From Lentibacillus sp. CBA3610 (GTDB lineage Bacteria; Bacillota; Bacilli; Bacillales; Amphibacillaceae): a stretch of 64,000 bases of DNA. The notes beneath the pieces were generated by a model that had not been told where the DNA came from, ran no database searches, and saw only the letters and a program-made list of their open reading frames with translations. Below, piece after piece: positions 63,519 through 64,000 of this stretch. A program made the position numbers and the translations under genes. Location: assembly GCF_013373365.1 (NCBI RefSeq), contig NZ_CP035925.1:3658001-3722000 (forward strand), given 5' to 3'. Within the stretch, counting starts at the first letter, position 1. The number at the start of each line of letters is the position of its first letter.

Positions 63519-64000
63519 CGACGGTTAATCCGTTTATATTAAATCGGAAAAATCATTTATTAAAAGAAAAATTTCTAACAAATAATTTCAGGAAATATAA
63601 TAATTTTGGGAACCTGATAAGCCATGAAAGTAAGCATCTTGAAGAACTAAAGTTAACAATATTGGAATTATTAAAAAAGGAGAAAAAAGAAAATTACAGT
63701 CATAGTTTATTGGATCTTGTGAGGGCTATAAAAAAAGGTAATATAAACAAAATTAGTTTTTTAATGAATGAAAATATCGATTCTTTAAACAATGAATTAA
63801 AAACTAATTTAAAAAAATATCTTCAATCCCAATTGAAGATCGATAAGCTCCATACAGAAATTGATAGAGATTATGAGGAGAGGTTATTTCATTCTAGATT
63901 TATAATGCAGCAACAACTATTAGATAATACCTATTTACAAAGAAGTCTTCTAATGATGAACCGCACCATATACTCTAAATTATATTCATATTTAATAACT
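63515..64000 (+). CDS. Probable lantibiotic-type dehydratase (LanB), N-terminal part, cut by window edge
   Basis: 162 codons are open to the right edge: MTTVNPFILNRKNHLLKEKF, long helices, then RLFHSRFIMQQQLLDNTYLQ and RSLLMMNRTIYSKLYSYL. The helical pattern and position after an SpaB_C-like protein suggest the glutamylation half of a split LanB dehydratase, which would activate Ser/Thr of the precursor with Glu-tRNA. Family hallmarks lie beyond the window, so the call is tentative. Confidence 0.5.
   Translation, partial: MTTVNPFILNRKNHLLKEKFLTNNFRKYNNFGNLISHESKHLEELKLTILELLKKEKKENYSHSLLDLVRAIKKGNINKISFLMNENIDSLNNELKTNLKKYLQSQLKIDKLHTEIDRDYEERLFHSRFIMQQQLLDNTYLQRSLLMMNRTIYSKLYSYLIT

Overview
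The window looks like chromosome of a low-GC, spore-former-type Firmicute, most likely a halotolerant member of the Bacillaceae (Virgibacillus/Lentibacillus/Oceanobacillus-like). The basis is groES-groEL with a perfect CIRCE operator, AAGGAGG-type ribosome sites, frequent TTG/GTG starts, T-box control of a synthetase, DUF3231 and DUF3923 proteins and an AbrB-type regulator. The genus is inferred, not proven.

Layout. (1) 1-2,450: conserved core, with the end of a CPBP protease gene and the heat-shock operon groES-groEL. (2) 2,450-9,150: decayed left edge of an integrated element directly behind groEL: an integrase with a ruined N-terminus, an excisionase-like pseudogene, a broken hydrolase, duplicated non-coding blocks, two orphan antitoxin-RNA-like loci and a frameshifted DUF3231 gene. 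(3) 9,390-13,940: a two-component system plus two secreted envelope lipoproteins (amidase and polysaccharide deacetylase), with related ATCTTT repeats upstream of each unit. (4) 14,460-29,330: IS110 remnant, ECF-like sigma factor, an AbiGi-like defence locus, a MerR operon, a TetR/ABC/CPBP operon, DinB, and an intact IS1182-type element. (5) 29,370-47,720: an array of small, mostly single-gene units (VOC, T-box plus broken type-2 ileS, tiny membrane proteins, kinase, broken GNAT, NUDIX, zinc-finger membrane protein, hydrolase, tubby-like). They are punctuated by a recurring 19-bp motif, GGGCSM-N7-GAATAA, often as two half-sites about 34 or about 43 bp apart. Copies reach back to about 8 kb. 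The array is interrupted by (6) a plasmid- or phage-like block. Its parts are a GC-rich structured non-coding segment (37.9-38.7 kb), roughly 127-140-bp repeats, a 500-bp array with 11-bp periodicity (39.3-39.75 kb), a type I toxin-antitoxin locus (41.2-41.7 kb), and a run of minus-strand genes each with its own terminator, including a flagellin-like protein (41.8-44.75 kb). (7) 48-55.7 kb: more plasmid-type material: broken RNase H, ribbon-helix-helix candidate, SF3/D5 helicase followed by about eleven TGTACCACT iterons, an orphan MazE tail, a truncated RepB, a resolvase and an IS256 remnant. (8) 56.2-64 kb: a RiPP biosynthetic cluster (precursor, methyltransferase, SDR, class III aminotransferase, ABC exporter, unknown protein, and divergently a SpaB_C-like protein and the start of a probable LanB) that continues past the right edge.

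How parts work together. The envelope two-component system probably controls the amidase and deacetylase. The plasmid block has helicase, iterons, a possible partition array and a resolvase, so it may be an integrated or once-autonomous replicon. The RiPP cluster should make, modify and export a Cys/Ser/Thr-rich thiazolyl- or thiopeptide-like product. The strongest undescribed signals are the cassette-punctuating repeat with two helically related spacings and the 11-bp-phased array.
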